Source of the DNA: Saccopteryx bilineata
Lineage: Eukaryota; Chordata; Mammalia; Chiroptera; Emballonuridae
Assembly (NCBI RefSeq): GCF_036850765.1
Contig: NC_089491.1
Span: 183,065,520 to 183,129,519, forward strand
Direction of reading: 5' to 3'
Length of the DNA: 64,000 nucleotides
The notes beneath the pieces are model-generated. The model was given only the letters and a program-made list of their open reading frames with translations, was not told where the DNA came from and did no database searches. The stretch's first letter is position 1. Each line of letters starts with the position of its first letter. Below, piece after piece: positions 12,119 through 24,439 of this stretch. The translations under genes and the position numbers were made by a program.

Positions 12119-12970
12119 TTCAACATACGTAAAACGGTTAATGTAATACACCATATCAACAAAACAAAGAACAAAAACCACATGATCTTATCAATAGACG
12201 CAGAAAAGGCTTTCGATAAAATACAACACATTTTTATGTTTAAGACTCTCAACAAAATGGGTATAGAAGGAAAATATCTCAACATGATAAAGGCCATATA
12301 TGATAAACCATCAGCTAACATCATATTAAATGGCACTAAACTGAAGGCTTTCCCCCTTAAATCAGGAACAAGACAGGGTTGTCCACTCTCTCCACTCTTA
12401 TTTAATGTGGTACTAGAGGTTCTAGCCAGAGCAATCAGACAAGACAAAGAAATAAAAGGCATCCATATCGGAAAAGAAAAAGTAAAGGTATCACTTTTTG
12501 CAGATGATATGATCCTATACATCGAAAACCCCAAAGAATCCACAAAAAGACTACTAGAAACAATAAGCCAATACAGTAAGGTCACAGGATACAAAATTAA
12601 CATACAGAAGTCAATAGCCTTTCTATATGCCAACAATGAAACAACTGAGAAGGAATTCAAAAGAATAATTCCCTTCACGATTGCATCAAAAAAAATAAAA
12701 TACTTAGGAATAAACATAACAAGGAATGTAAAGGACTTATATAATGAAAACTATAAACCGTTGTTAAGGGAAATCGAAAAAGATATAATGAGATGGAAGA
12801 ATATACTTTGTTCTTGGCTAGGAAGAATAAATATAATCAAGATGGCTATATTACCCAAAGCAATATACAAATTTAATGCAATTCCCATCAAACTTCCAAT
12901 GACATTTTTTAAAGAAATAGAGCAAAAAATCATCAGATTTATATGGAACTATAAAAAACCCCGAATAGCC

Positions 12971-13373
12971 CTGGCCGGGTTGGCTCAGCGGTAGAGCGTC
13001 AGCCTAGCGTGCGGAGGACCCGGGTTCGATTCCCGGCCGGAGCACACAGGAGAAGCGCCCATTTGCTTCTCCACCCCTCCGCTGCGCTTTCCTCTCTGTC
13101 TCTCTCTTCCCCTCCCGCAGCCAAGGCTCCATTGGAGCAAAGATGGCCCGGGTGCTGGGGATGGCTCTGTGGCCTCTGCCCCAGGCGCTACAGTGGCTCT
13201 GGTCGCAACATGGCAACGCCCAGGATGGGCAGAGCATCGCCCCCTGGTGGGCAGAGCTTCGCCCCTGGTGGGCGTGCCAGGTGGATCCCGGTCGGGCGCA
13301 TGCGGGAGTCTGTCTGACTGTCTCTCCCTGTTTCCAGCTTCAGAAAAATGAAAAGAAAAAAAAAACAAAAAAC
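12971..13373 (+). mobile_element. GC-rich tRNA-derived SINE in L1-A ORF2 (copy 2)
   Basis: Same family and direction as copy 1, with A box TTGGCTCAGCGG and B box GGTTCGATTCC. The target duplication CCCCGAATAGCC occurs at 12959-12970 and 13374-13385; its last GCC overlaps the SINE head, so the 5' edge is uncertain by 3 bases. A consensus-like CTCF core CCACCAGGGGGCGA lies on the minus strand at 13237-13250. Confidence 0.93.
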
Positions 13374-14681
13374 CCCCGAATAGCCAAAGCAATACTAAAG
13401 AAAAAGAATGAAGCTGGGGGCATAACAATACCTGACTTCAAACTCTATTATAGGGCCACAACAATCAAAACAGCATGGTATTGGCAGAAAAATAGACACT
13501 CAGACCAATGGAACAGAATAGAAAGCCCAGAAATAAAACCACATATATATAGTCAAATAATTTTTGATAAAGGGGTCAACAACACACAATGGAGAAAAGA
13601 AAGCCTCTTCAATAAATGGTGCTGGGAAAACTGGAAAGCCACATGCAAAAGAATGAAACTGGACTACAGTCTCTCCCCCTGTACAAAAATTAACTCAAAA
13701 TGGATCAAAGATCTAAACATAAGACCTGAAACAATTAAGTACATAGAAGAAGACATAGGTACTCAACTCATGGACCTGGGTTTTAAAGAGCATTTTATGA
13801 ATTTGACTCCAATGGCAAGAGAAGTGAAGGCAAAAATTAATGAATGGGACTACATCAGACTAAGAAGTTTTTGCTCAGCAAGAGAAACTGATAACAAAAT
13901 AAACAGAAAGCCAACTAAATGGAAAATGATATTTTCAAACAACAGCTCAGATAAGGGCCTAATATCCAAAATATACAAAGAACTCATAAAACTCAACAAC
14001 AAACAAACAAACAATCCAATAAAAAAATGGGAAGAGGATATGAATAGACACTTCTCCCAGGAAGAAATACAAATGGCCAACAGATATATGAAAAGATGCT
14101 CATCTTCTTTAGCTATTAGAGAAATGCAAATCAAAACGGCAATGAGATACCACCTCACACCTGTTCGACTAGCTGTTATTAGCAACTCAGGTAATAGCAA
14201 ATGTTGGAGAGGCTGTGGAGAAAAAGGAACCCTCATACACTGTTGGTGGGAATGTAAAGTAGTACAACCATTATGGAAGAAAGTATGGTGGTTCCTCAAA
14301 AAACTGAAAATAGAACTACCTTATGACCCAGCAATCCCTCTACTGGGTATATATCCCAAAAACTCAGAAACATTGATACGTAAAGACACATGCAGCCCCA
14401 TGTTTATTGCAGCATTGTTCACAGTGGCCAGGACATGGAAACAACCAAAAAGCCCATCAATAGATGACTGGATAAAGAAGATGTGGCACATATACACTAT
14501 GGAATACTACTCAGCCATAAGAAATGATGACATCGGAACATTTACAGCAAAATGGTGGGATCTTGATAACATGATACGAAGCGAAATAAGTAAATCAGAA
14601 AAAAACAGAAACTGTATTATTCCATACGTAGGTGGGACATAATAGTGAAACTAAGAGACATTGATAAGAGTGTGGTGGTTA

Positions 14682-14728
14682 CGGGGGGGAGGGGGGAATG
14701 GGAGAGGGATAGGGGGTGGGGAGGGGCA
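14682..14728 (+). repeat. G-rich purine tract in L1-A 3' UTR
   Basis: Several runs of four to seven G separated by A/T bases give quadruplex-forming potential. A G-rich 3' UTR tract is a known, conserved L1 feature. L1-B has an equivalent tract at 35794-35838. Confidence 0.75.
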
Positions 14729-17700
14729 CAAAGAAAGCAAGATACAAGGTGACAGAGGACAATCTGACTTTGGGTGGTGGGTATGCAACATAATTGAACG
14801 ACAAGATAACCTGGACTTGTTATCTTTGAATATATGTATCCTGATTTATTGATGTCACCCCATTAATAAAATTATTAAAAAAAAAAAAAAAAGTTGACTT
14901 GAAAAGAAAAAAAAAAAAAAAAAAAAAAAGAATAGTAGGGTTTTTGAACAGACCAGTAGGCATCACTTAGAGCAAACTGCTGATTTAGAAAGAGAAAGAG
15001 CTTGCTTGCTTCAATGCTGTGAGTAAGACATTTTCCTTTGGCAACGAAGAAAAATTGGAGGCTGAAAGAGTCACCACTAATCCAAGTGCTAGAGCCTCAA
15101 GGTCAACTGTAAAACTAGTCTATTCTCTACCTCTTTTGCAAAATCATTTAAGCATTCCCTTTTCTTGTTGAACAAATATTTTTCTAAATAAAAAAATGAA
15201 TAATTCCAATTGCAACCTTCATTTTCCAGAGAAAATATTCCCAGTTAGATCAAGATAAATGAGCAAAGGAATCTCTTCTTTGGTTGTTTAGGCCTTTCCA
15301 GAAAACTGCCACTTTTGTTAAAAACATTTCACAAATTCAGAAGATAGCCAGTTTGGGCCTAAATTAGATTTCTAATTAAGACTGAATAATGCTGGCAAAG
15401 TTGGACTCTTGACTACATACATACAGACATTTGTGCCTATTCTCCATTGTTTTGACATTTTGAAGCAATCTGAACAAAATGCTTAAATATTCACATACAT
15501 AATATAACAAAATTAATCATACAGGCATTGTTAAGTGCTCAATTCATGCCAAACATTTAGCTAGGTACAGATACATTTTTTTCTTATCTCAGATGCCAAG
15601 ACAAAAACTTGGCTTAAAGTCCCAGGGTAAGATGACATTTCTCATCCAAGTTTTCGGCAAATATTCCAGTCTATCATGATTTTTTTTTCTTTCTCTAAGC
15701 AACTATAGTTTTTATGTTGATATTTCTCCTTTTAATTCAAGGCAGTGAATGTTCATTTGACACTAAATAACATTACAGAGGTTGTTACATGCTTAGCATA
15801 CAGTACAAAAATATTAATTTGCCTCCTTCTTTAACATGATGTACTATATACTTACATAAATACACAGAAACACATTACATAATGATTCTCCAGACACAGG
15901 CCTCACATTTTTATACCGTGTACTTTACAATCTTTCTACCACTAGAGGGTGTAGAAGAGGAGGATCACCAAACTACCCATGAAGAGCTGATCTAGAATTA
16001 CTGGAAGTCTGATCCAGTAATTCAGATCTTTCTTCATTACCCATATCTCCAGTGCAATTATTTGTAGATCTCAAATTAATAGCCACATCCAAGTGATTCC
16101 AGTCCCCACCTATTCATATTCAATGACTTGTCAAATTGAAGGAAAAGGACAAGTTCAAGCACAGTACCTTTCCATAACTGTCTCAGACCTGCTTGCTCTA
16201 GGAAGGAGATTTTGAAACACCATTTGAAGAGTTGCTATTAAGTGCTGTTAATGAGCTTCCAATGAAGTGTAAAGCATTCTAATGACTGTCAACTGAGTAT
16301 CAAGTTGCATGACGTATGGATTTTAGCTAATCATTAACTGGTGGGATACTGGGCAACAACACAAATCTTTCAAACATTTAAAATTATTTTTAAAGGGATA
16401 AATAATACTCACTGCTACAACTATCCAACACCTTTTGGCATCTATGTCCACATACTCTACCTTCTTTCTTGATAATATGGAGTCATCTGTGCTCCAAGCC
16501 AAGCCCTACCCTCCATTGTGCACTAGTCCCATCCCCTCATTCCTACTTAGGAACACTGATCCAGCTCGGCTTCTCTCACTCTTACATAAGCAGATTGCCC
16601 CTCTCCTAGATCACTACCACAGATATACAAACAGGCTGTGATTTCTCCCATTTTATTTTTAAAAAAAAAGAAAGAAAACTTCCTAAACCCATTCCCTGGT
16701 ACCTTCATCTCCTAATCACCTCATTTCTCTCCAACCCTTTAAAGCAAACCTCCTTAAAGGAGTTGTTTAAACTCCTATCTCCAATGTCTAGCTTCCCATT
16801 CTCTCCAATCAGGCTTTCATTCCCTCTGAACCCACCCCTATCAAGGTTATAAATGACTCTTTACCTTGATAAATTCCATGGTCAGTTTTCATTCTTCATA
16901 TAACCTGACAAAAATAGTCATCTCAGTTACCCTAAAATGCTTTTCTGACTTCGCCAATACAAGGTTCATTTGGTTTTCCTTTCACTCACTCTTAGCCTCC
17001 TTAACTGATTCCTATTCAACTCCTCAATGTCTAGAACAAAGCCTTGAACATGGTAGATGTCCAATATATATCTCTTGAATCAATAAATTAATGAATAAAT
17101 AAAGCAGTCAATCTCACTGACAAAGTATTGAAAATATACAAAAATAGGTGAAGAGATGGCTCCAAGGTTAATGGTATGATTTTGTTTTGTCTTTTTTTTT
17201 TTTTTTTTTTTACATATCTGCTTCTTTGTAGGAATACTCTTTCAGGGGAAAAAAAGGTATAATGTTTAAATTTCCTTAGACAGTTTCAGAGACATGGGCC
17301 CTCCAAATCATCTCCCTCCAAGTTTCATATAATTTTAAAAACCATTATAATTAAATGAATAATTACCATTTATTATTGCTCAGACATTAATTTCCAGTCA
17401 ACTTCACACATTAATAGCTTTCTTTGCAATATAATAACTTGATAGTCCATTTATATCCTCTTTATAATCAATATAGCCAGTATATTTTTAGACATTTGAT
17501 ATGACTTAGTACACAACTTTACTATTTTAAACTATTAGCAAGGCTTGGCTGTTATAATTTTGCATTTATAATGCATTAATGCCACATCGGATTTATCAGA
17601 TTTTCTGTCATCAGCCAGGAGCAAAACCTCCAACAATATTGCTCCTTTGGGAAAATATTATCTGCTTTATAGAACCATTTTCAGGAATGTGTTATGATAC

Positions 17701-18606
17701 CAATCAATGACTGAATGCATTTATATGTTTTCAACATAAGCCACTCTTCTGTGCCTGCTGTGGGTTTATTAAGGTAGTATTGATGATGAAAATGAAGATT
17801 TCAAAAATGTGTAATTAAAATGATAAATGTTTAATGGTAAGATCCAACAATGACAAAAAAAAATAGATTGCATATTGGCATTGCTAGCTAGTAGAGTTCA
17901 CACACCCAAATGAATTTTGGCTTCAAAGTTGTTATATATCTTAAAAGCAAAAATTGACAAAACTCTCCAGGGAGTCTAACTTTTAACTATAAAGATAATG
18001 ACTGCTAGAACTTATACATCCAAATATGTGTTTTTTCTCCTCAAAGTGATAACCTTACAAGGCTGCCCCATATTCCAATGATAGTGCCATATGTTTCTTG
18101 GAACTCCACCTTCAAACACATTACTAAATCCCACATCACACTCTTTTGCTAATCCTCAGAGGATCACGTGTTCATACTTTGAGAAAGGATTTATTTTAAC
18201 AACCGAAATTATTTGGTGTCAAGTCCAATCAGGTGAATGATAAAACTGAGTAATACTATCTGGAATCTAAAACAAGATTTAACTACAAACTAAAAGTGCA
18301 GATGTTCTTGTAGGGATTGTAAATTTGTTCCCAAGGCAGGTCCAAAAGAGGAGATTTTAACATAAACTAAGCAATTGCAGCAGCGTTGAATGGTGTGCTG
18401 CCTCCAGGGATGAATAGTTTGAGAAATATCAATCACTTTGATTATATATTCAGGAACTTTTGTGTTTTAAAATTCCTTCCTTGGATATTTGTAAGTTTGG
18501 TACCTAGGAGCACCCCATCCTTCTCAGGATTATTCTCCTAACTTAAAAAGTATCTGTATCATTGATACACTACAGTGGCTCTTGGCTTTACTAAGAATAA
18601 ATTTTA

Positions 18607-18942
18607 GCCTGACCAGGGGTGGTGCAGTGGATAAACGGGGAACTGGAACCCTGAGGTTGCCAGTTCTAAGCCTCAAGGTCACTGGCTCTGAGCACAGGCT
18701 CGTTAGTGTGGGGTCACTGGTTTGAGCCAAGGAGTCATCCATACAATGCCAAAACTTGCCAGCTTCAGCCCAAAGGTCACTGGCATGAAAAGCCCAAGAC
18801 CTCTGTTTTGAGTAAAGGGACATATGTTTGGCCCCACCCAAGGCACATACAAGTAATCAATGCACAACTAAAGTGCAAGCAACTACCAGTTGATGCTTCT
18901 CACCCTCTGTCTCCCTTCATGTCTCTCTCTCAAAAAGCAATA
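18607..18942 (+). mobile_element. VES/Rhin-1-like SINE, long form
   Basis: The head GCCTGACCAGGGGTGGTGC carries A box TGGTGCAGTGG. It is followed by repeated 'CAAGGTCACTGGCTCTGAG'-type blocks (central array), a diverged 'GGCACATACAAG' end module and a CT-rich tail. The approximate flanking duplication is AATAAATTTTA / AATAATTTTA. The boxes are mutated, so the copy is moderately old. Confidence 0.8.
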
Positions 18943-19094
18943 ATAATTTTAGGAAGAAATAGTTTACCTTTTAAATTTTCAAATGGATACATTTCATAGG
19001 GAAAACAATAGAATAAATGTAAATCTAAATTACATCCCTGAATTATTTGTCTATCTATTTTTTTATTTATTTTGGCTAACATTGCATGCTGTCT

Positions 19095-19265
19095 TCCAGA
19101 TACTGTTCTAAACACATGGAACATATTAATTCATTTCATCTTTACAAGAACCTTGTAAAATATATACTATAATTACCTTCACATTTTAAATAAAGAAACT
19201 AAGATCAAAGATATGTTAACATCAAAGAAACCACCAAGTATCACATAGCTCAAAAGAGGAAGAAC
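19095..19265. repeat. MIR-like relic
   Basis: The order 'ccagatactgttctaaacac', 'taattcatttcatctttacaa', 'aaagaaactaag' follows the MIR core-to-tail pattern. Diverged, judged by eye. Confidence 0.4.
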
Positions 19266-20973
19266 AGTGAAGGGAACACAGGCGATCTGATCAGAGTCTG
19301 TTCTCTGAAATACTTTACTGCTTAGAATATTGGCCAAACTATCATGACAAATTAGAAAAATGTATGTTTCAGAGGTATTAAACTTTGCAAAAATAGGGAA
19401 AGATAACAGTAAAACATTCATCCTCAGCAAATTCTCCTTAATTGCCTAGTTTCTAATAGTATCATCATACCTACTTACCTACCCCCAAATACCAGGGCCT
19501 GGACCTTATCGATAAGGCCCAGCTAAGGTTTCTGAGTGATGCAGTGAAACTGTCTAGCTTGCATACTCTTAGCAAACTTCCCTACTTCATGATGTGACAA
19601 GAACATCATAAGCCTCACACTATGGGGGTAGGAAATGTAAGGTCCTTAAGTGTCAGTTTCTGTGCTCAGCACTTAGGCTGCACCTCAGAGAAGGGATCGC
19701 ACTGCCACCCTGCTGGAGTTAATAGCTTGAGAGGTACACACAAGAAACAAGTAAACAAATCAAATAAATGACTGTTATCCATATTTATGAGGGAAGTAAG
19801 CATGCCTCTGTGGTAGAAGTCAAGGAACAATTAGGAGAGGTCTGGGAGACCGTAGTCAGGACTAACATACTGAAGCCCTATAAGCCAGACAGTACAGCAG
19901 TGGGTACAATGCAGAAGTGCCACAGCAAGAAAAATGATGAATCCAGTACTCACGTCTAAGTGGCACGGTGCAAATAAAATTATTTTAATAAGGCAGATCC
20001 CCATCAGTTGAGATGCTCAACACTCAAACTAGTCTAAAAAGGGTTAAAAGGCAAAAAGCTCTTTTACTGGAAGGGCCTTTCACACCTGACTTAATTTTGG
20101 GTGAAGCTCTAAGAAACACAGGAGGTTGCAGGAATCTACAAACACCTTCACCCATGTGTTGTTGGAACCATGGGCACACTTGCATTGGTTATTTTCTGAT
20201 TCATAGTAATGCAAAAGAAAACTAACATTGCTCAAAGATGAAGAATCCTTTTCTGCCAGTCCACAAGTATGAACCAAGTCTTTGAGAACTGGCCTACCTC
20301 AGAAAGCCTCTCTGAGGATGTGATATCTAACCTGAAATCTAAAAGCTGAAAAGGAGCCAGTTATGCAAAGGTTCCAGAAAAGGAACATGACAGATCTGGT
20401 TCAAAGAGTAAACTTTTATAAAGACTGCTCTTTGGCAAATGTCTCTCACATTACCAAATCTTTCTTAATACCTTTTTACATTACCATTTCCCGCTACCAT
20501 GAAGCCAGCATCCCACAGTAAGGTAGGAAAGCTGTTATCAAAAGAAGCAGAGGGGTGCTTTTGGTTCTCTTCTTTGGGCTCTTATCTGCTGGTGGGCTCT
20601 TAATATCTTTAAGCACAGCCCAACTCACCAGCTGGACCCAAAGACTCCTATCTTTGATGTTAAAGTTGTTGCTTAGATTGAGATGTACTCTTTCAAAAGT
20701 CAAGCAATCAAACATCACTAATATTTAATACAAACACTAAAATCACAGAATTACTACTCAGAAAATGGGAAAGGTGAGGGATCTCTGCTCTAACTATATC
20801 TGAAGAAAAAAAAAACCATTTAGAACAAACAAAACAGAAAAACTCATAGATACAGAGAACAAATTGGTGTTGTATGATGTACGGGAAGCTGGGGTACAGG
20901 GGGGAGTAAAGTCTACAAATTACTGTTATAAAACCAGTCCTGAGAATGGCAATGTACAGCATAGGCAATGTAA

Positions 20974-21285
20974 TGCCAGTGGCCAAGGTCAGGCAGGTTC
21001 ACACAGGATTCGGGCAGGTGATAGAGGAACTGCGGAGCCGGAAAGCAATAGCCCATTCTCATTTATTAGAGTCTCCCGATGGTGGGAGGAGACCTCTTCT
21101 CATGGCAGCAGGTGAACAAATAGCAAAAAGGCCCCTCTCAGTGGCAGTCAAGTGATCCATGATGTCCCCCAAGTTCTTGAACCCATAGCCTCACATAGGC
21201 TATGCACACATAGCTCTGCCACATGGTCATGCACTAATTATGCAAAGTGCAAGTGAGCAAGCCTAACATAGCTGTTTTCCCTACA
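20974..21285 (+). mobile_element. Candidate solo LTR (312 bp)
   Basis: The segment starts TGCCAGTGG and ends CCCTACA, i.e. TG...CA. It interrupts L1 3' UTR sequence and is flanked by TGTAA / GGTAA, four of five bases matching. Retroviral origin is inferred from these ends and the clean interruption. The family is not recognised and the strand is uncertain. Confidence 0.5.
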
Positions 21286-21420
21286 GGTAATATAGTCAAT
21301 AATATTGTAATAGGTGCCAGGTGAATCCTAGATCTTTTGGGTGATCATTTCATAAGTTAGATAGATGTCTAATCACTATGTTGTACACCTGAAACATATA
21401 ATATTCTGTGCCAACAATTA

Positions 21421-21849
21421 TTTTTATTTTTTTTATTATTATTTTTTTTTTTGCATTTTCTTTTGCATTTTTCTGAAGCTGGAAACAGGGAGAGACAGTC
21501 AGACAGACTCCCGCATGCGCCCGACCGGGATCCACCTGGCACGCCCACCAGGGGCGACGCTCTGCCTACCAGGGGGCGATGCTCTGCCCATCCTGGGCGT
21601 CGCCATGTTGCAACCAGAGCCACTCTAGCGCCTGAGGCAGAGGCCACAGAGCCATCCCCAGCGCCCGGGCCATTTTTGCTCCAATGGAGCCTTGGCTGCG
21701 GGAGGGGAAGAGAGAGACAGAGAGGAAGGTGCGGCGGAGGGGTGGAGAAGCAAATGGGCGCTTCTCCTGTGTGCCCTGGCCAGGAATCGAACCTGGGTCC
21801 TCCGCACGCTAGGCCGACACTCTACCGCTGAGCCAACCGGCCAGGGCTA
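21421..21849 (-). mobile_element. GC-rich tRNA-derived SINE (copy 3)
   Basis: Minus-strand copy: T-rich tail at the left and the tRNA-like head (GGCCGGTTGGCTCAGCGG on the minus strand) at the right. Flanks TGCCAACAATTA and TGCCAACAACAATTA form the target duplication with a 3-base expansion. A CTCF-like motif CTACCAGGGGGCGA is at 21566-21579. Highly similar to copies 1 and 2. Confidence 0.92.
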
Positions 21850-21900
21850 TGCCAACAACAATTAAAAAACATTTTTTAAAAACTTTTAAAGGAAAAGGGT

Positions 21901-22606
21901 TTTTAAAAACTGAGATAAAAAGACATAGCCCATCACATTGTGATCCTATTAATAAATAGAAAAATGCAAAATATTAACAGAAAAGCAGAAATTCATTTTA
22001 TTAAAAAGGGTTTACTAAATTGGGTGATGGTTATTATTGTAACCATATATTATTATTATAATTTATAACCTTGATTACAATTGAGTATCCCCTTCTGTAA
22101 ATATCTCCAGAAAAAGGTAAATTATTTTTAATGAAAATACCTCTAACATGTACAAGGTAATTTCCAATATTTCAATAATGATAACTCAATGTTACCAATG
22201 AAGTCAAATCAGCAGAAAAGCATGTGTTGAACAATAGGCACAAATGGCTGAGCTTGTCCCTTAGAGGCAGTGTGCAAACCATTCCCCAGGCTGCTAAACT
22301 GTACTGATTACCAGGCCTCCCAAATGTCACACTGACTCACTCAGGGGCTGTTGACCATGAGGTGCATGTGCCTGGGCAGGTTTTCATGGGACACGTGCCT
22401 GAAATCACACAGCCTTGTGCCCAGACCCCAAAGCTGTTCTGTGGGTTTTTGCATGTATTGCTCTCTTTTGATTCCACCATCACAATGTCTACTGTTGTTT
22501 ACCACCCCACTGCTATTTCTAAGCTTTGTGTTCAGCTGTTGCAACTGTTTCTAATCTCTATTCCCTTTCTGTTTCTTCACTGATTATTCAAAGGCACTTA
22601 CTTATT
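21901..22606. other. Non-genic tract
   Basis: A+T-rich to 22200, then a slightly richer block to about 22560. I recognise no gene or repeat. Confidence 0.5.
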
Positions 22607-22620
22607 AAGAATTAAGTCCC

Positions 22621-23808
22621 TACGTATCAATGTTTTTGAGTTTTGGGTGTATATACCCAGTAGAGGGATTGCTGGGTCATTTGGTAGTTCTATTTTTAGT
22701 TTTTTGAGGAACAATTATACTTTCTTCCATAGTGGTTGTACTCCTTTACATTCCCACCAACGGTGGATGAAGGTTCCTTTTTCTCCACAGCCTTTCCAAC
22801 ATTTGCTATTACTTGTCTTGATAATAGCTAATCTAATAGGTGTGAGATGGTATCTCACTGTAGTTTTGATTTGCATTTCTCTAATAACTAATGAAGATGA
22901 GCATCTTTTCATATATCTGTTGGCCATTTGTATTTCTTCCTGGGATAAGTGTCTGTTCATGTCCTCTTCCCATTTTTTTATTGGATTGTTTGTTTGTTGT
23001 TGATTTTTATGAGTTCTTTGTATATTTTGGATATTAGGCCCTTATCTGTGCTGTTGTTTGAAAATATCCTCTCCCATTTAGTTGGCTGTTTATTTTGTTG
23101 TCAGTTTCTCTTGCTGTGTAAAAACTTCTTAGTCTGATGTAGTCCCATTCATTTATCTTTGCTATCACTTCCCTTGCCTTTGGAGTCAAATTCATAAAAT
23201 GCTCTTTAAAACCAAGGTCCATGAGTTTAGTACCTATGTTTTCTTCTATGTACTTTATTGTTTCAGGTCTTATATTAAGGTAAAGACACACGCAGCCCCA
23301 TGTTCACTTAAGCATTGTTCACAGTGGCCAAGACATAGAAACAACCAAAAAGCCCTTAATAGATGACTGGATAAAGAAGATGTGGTACATATACACTATG
23401 GAATACTACTCAGCCATAAGAAATGATGATATTGGATCATTTACAACAACATGGATGGACCTTGATAACATTATACAGAGTGAAATAAGTAAATCAGAAA
23501 AAAACTAAGAACTGCATGATTCAATACATAGGTAGGACATAAAAATGAGACTAAGAGACATGGACAAGAGTGTGGTGGCAATTGGGGGGAGGGGGGAGGG
23601 GGGAGGGGGAGGGAGGAGAGGCAGGGAGAGGGGGGAGGGGAGGGGCACAAAGAAAACCAGATAGATGGTGATAGAGGACAATTTGACTTTGTGTGATGGG
23701 TATGCAACATAATTGAATGACAAGATAACCTGGAGATGTTTTCTTTGAACATATGTACCCTGATTTATTAATGTCACCCCATTAATATTAATAAAATTAC
23801 ATATAAAA
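22621..23808 (+). mobile_element. 5'-inverted (twin-primed) L1 3' fragment
   Basis: Bases 22621-23279 are the minus-strand image of the ORF2 C-terminal region, including the Cys-rich [10 protein letters not shown] motif. Bases 23280-23808 are the plus-strand continuation from 'gtaaagacacacgcag' to the poly(A)-like end. The two parts abut at the same L1 position with no net loss, the signature of twin priming. Flanks AAGAATTAAGTCCC (22607-22620) and AAGAATATTGTCCC (23809-23822) match at 11 of 14 bases, a plausible aged target duplication. No intact frame. Confidence 0.85.
23582..23646 (+). repeat. G-rich purine tract of the twin-primed L1 3' UTR
   Basis: Repeated GGGGGGA/GGGGGAGG blocks, expanded relative to L1-A and L1-B. 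They have quadruplex and slippage potential. Confidence 0.8.
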
Positions 23809-23880
23809 AAGAATATTGTCCCAAGCACTGTGTTAGGCACCAAGTGAACAAAACAGACATACATAATTGCATAGTGCTTA

Positions 23881-24266
23881 TGTGGGAAAAGCAGCTATGT
23901 CAGACTTGCTCACTGGTTTCCCAGCTGCAAGCACTTTATACAATTAGTGCATGAGCATGCAGCAAAAAGCCATATGTGTGTCTCTCTGAAAAGCTGTGGG
24001 TGCTCTACCTTGGGGGCTATTTTCCTAGATTGTTCTCCTACCACTGAGAGGTACAGTTCATTGAGTCCTTCAGCCACCACCGTGAGGAGCAGTTTTCCTG
24101 ATCCTTTGACCTCCACTGTGAAAAACAATTTTCCTGTTTATTCTCTTACCTGTCTCAGCAAGCCTCCAATAAACAGGAATGGCCCAATGCTTTCCGGCTC
24201 TGCAGTTCCTCTACCATCTGCCTTAATTCAGTGCAAACCTGCCTGGCCTTGGTGACCAGCATTACA
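23881..24266 (+). repeat. 5' LTR of the retrovirus (386 bp)
   Basis: Starts TGTGGG and ends ATTACA, with a polyadenylation signal AATAAA at about 24169 inside CTCCAATAAACAGG. Pairs along its full length with the 3' LTR at roughly four of five bases by eye, which implies an old insertion. Confidence 0.88.
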
Positions 24267-24439
24267 TATGGCATAGTGGGTAGGATTTGGATCAGACTGG
24301 TATGGAGCTGCCATCAGCCTTGAAATGTGGGGTAGAGGAGTGGTCATCATTCTCCAGCATATGGTTTCCCATGGCTGTCCTTTTAGGGCCATAGGCTGGG
24401 TACTTTTTACAACACTGTGAGAAGAAACTGAGTTACATG

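Larger units (their letters stand above)
9957..14642 (+). pseudogene. L1 ORF2 (endonuclease / reverse transcriptase), broken by two SINEs and one frameshift
   Basis: ORF2p nicks genomic DNA and reverse-transcribes L1 RNA at the nick. Visible parts: the APE-type endonuclease, with N in ITLNVNG, E in [13 protein letters not shown] and the SDHKALKL histidine; the reverse transcriptase, with [14 protein letters not shown] and FADDMILY (about 12480-12530); and the Cys-rich C-terminus [14 protein letters not shown] (about 14200). Without the SINEs it has about 1275 codons, the normal L1 length. SINE 1 plus its duplication adds 444 nt and keeps phase; SINE 2 adds 415 nt. The only other lesion is a one-base loss near 12105-12113, shared with L1-B. 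No nonsense codon is seen elsewhere. The start ATG is at AAAATGGCAATACGG. Confidence 0.93.
6202..14897 (+). mobile_element. Full-length L1 retrotransposon (L1-A)
   Basis: This is a complete LINE-1 in the + direction: GC-rich 5' UTR (6202-8632), ORF1 (8633-9754), a 202-nt spacer, ORF2 (9957-14642), a 3' UTR with a G-rich purine tract, and poly(A). Two GC-rich SINEs of 431 and about 403 bp interrupt ORF2, so the L1 itself is about 7.8 kb. The 5' boundary is set by alignment with L1-B and by the promoter-like start. A target duplication is not clear: the 5' flank AAAATTTTACTGG and the 3' AAAAGTTGACTTG agree at 10 of 13 positions. A second A-run follows at 14905-14929, so a tiny 3' transduction is an alternative reading. 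The ORFs are little eroded, which implies a young insertion. Confidence 0.93.
14950..20869. other. Non-genic tract
   Basis: A+T-rich DNA without a credible coding frame. It contains one VES/Rhin-1-like SINE (18607-18942), a MIR-like relic near 19.1 kb, a possible MIR/L2 scrap near 15.52-15.6 kb and a poly-T run near 17.19 kb. I recognise nothing in the remainder. Confidence 0.6.
20870..21900 (+). mobile_element. Old L1 3' end, carrier of an LTR and a SINE
   Basis: Blocks such as 'atgtacagcatag', 'atatagtcaataatattgtaa' and 'tgttgtacacctgaaacata' belong to 3' UTRs of older L1s. They are split by a candidate solo LTR (20974-21285) and a SINE (21421-21849); removing both reconnects the L1 order. 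No coding part is left. Confidence 0.5.

Noticed and set aside
14898..14930. A 14-base 3' transduction between two A-runs after L1-A
   Set aside because: Possible, but the same bases also resemble an aged target duplication (10 of 13), so the case cannot be decided.
24269..24291. Similarity of the sequence after the 5' LTR to the 5' D-arm of a glutamate tRNA
   Set aside because: A primer-binding site should match the complement of a tRNA 3' end. The sense-strand likeness is probably coincidence.
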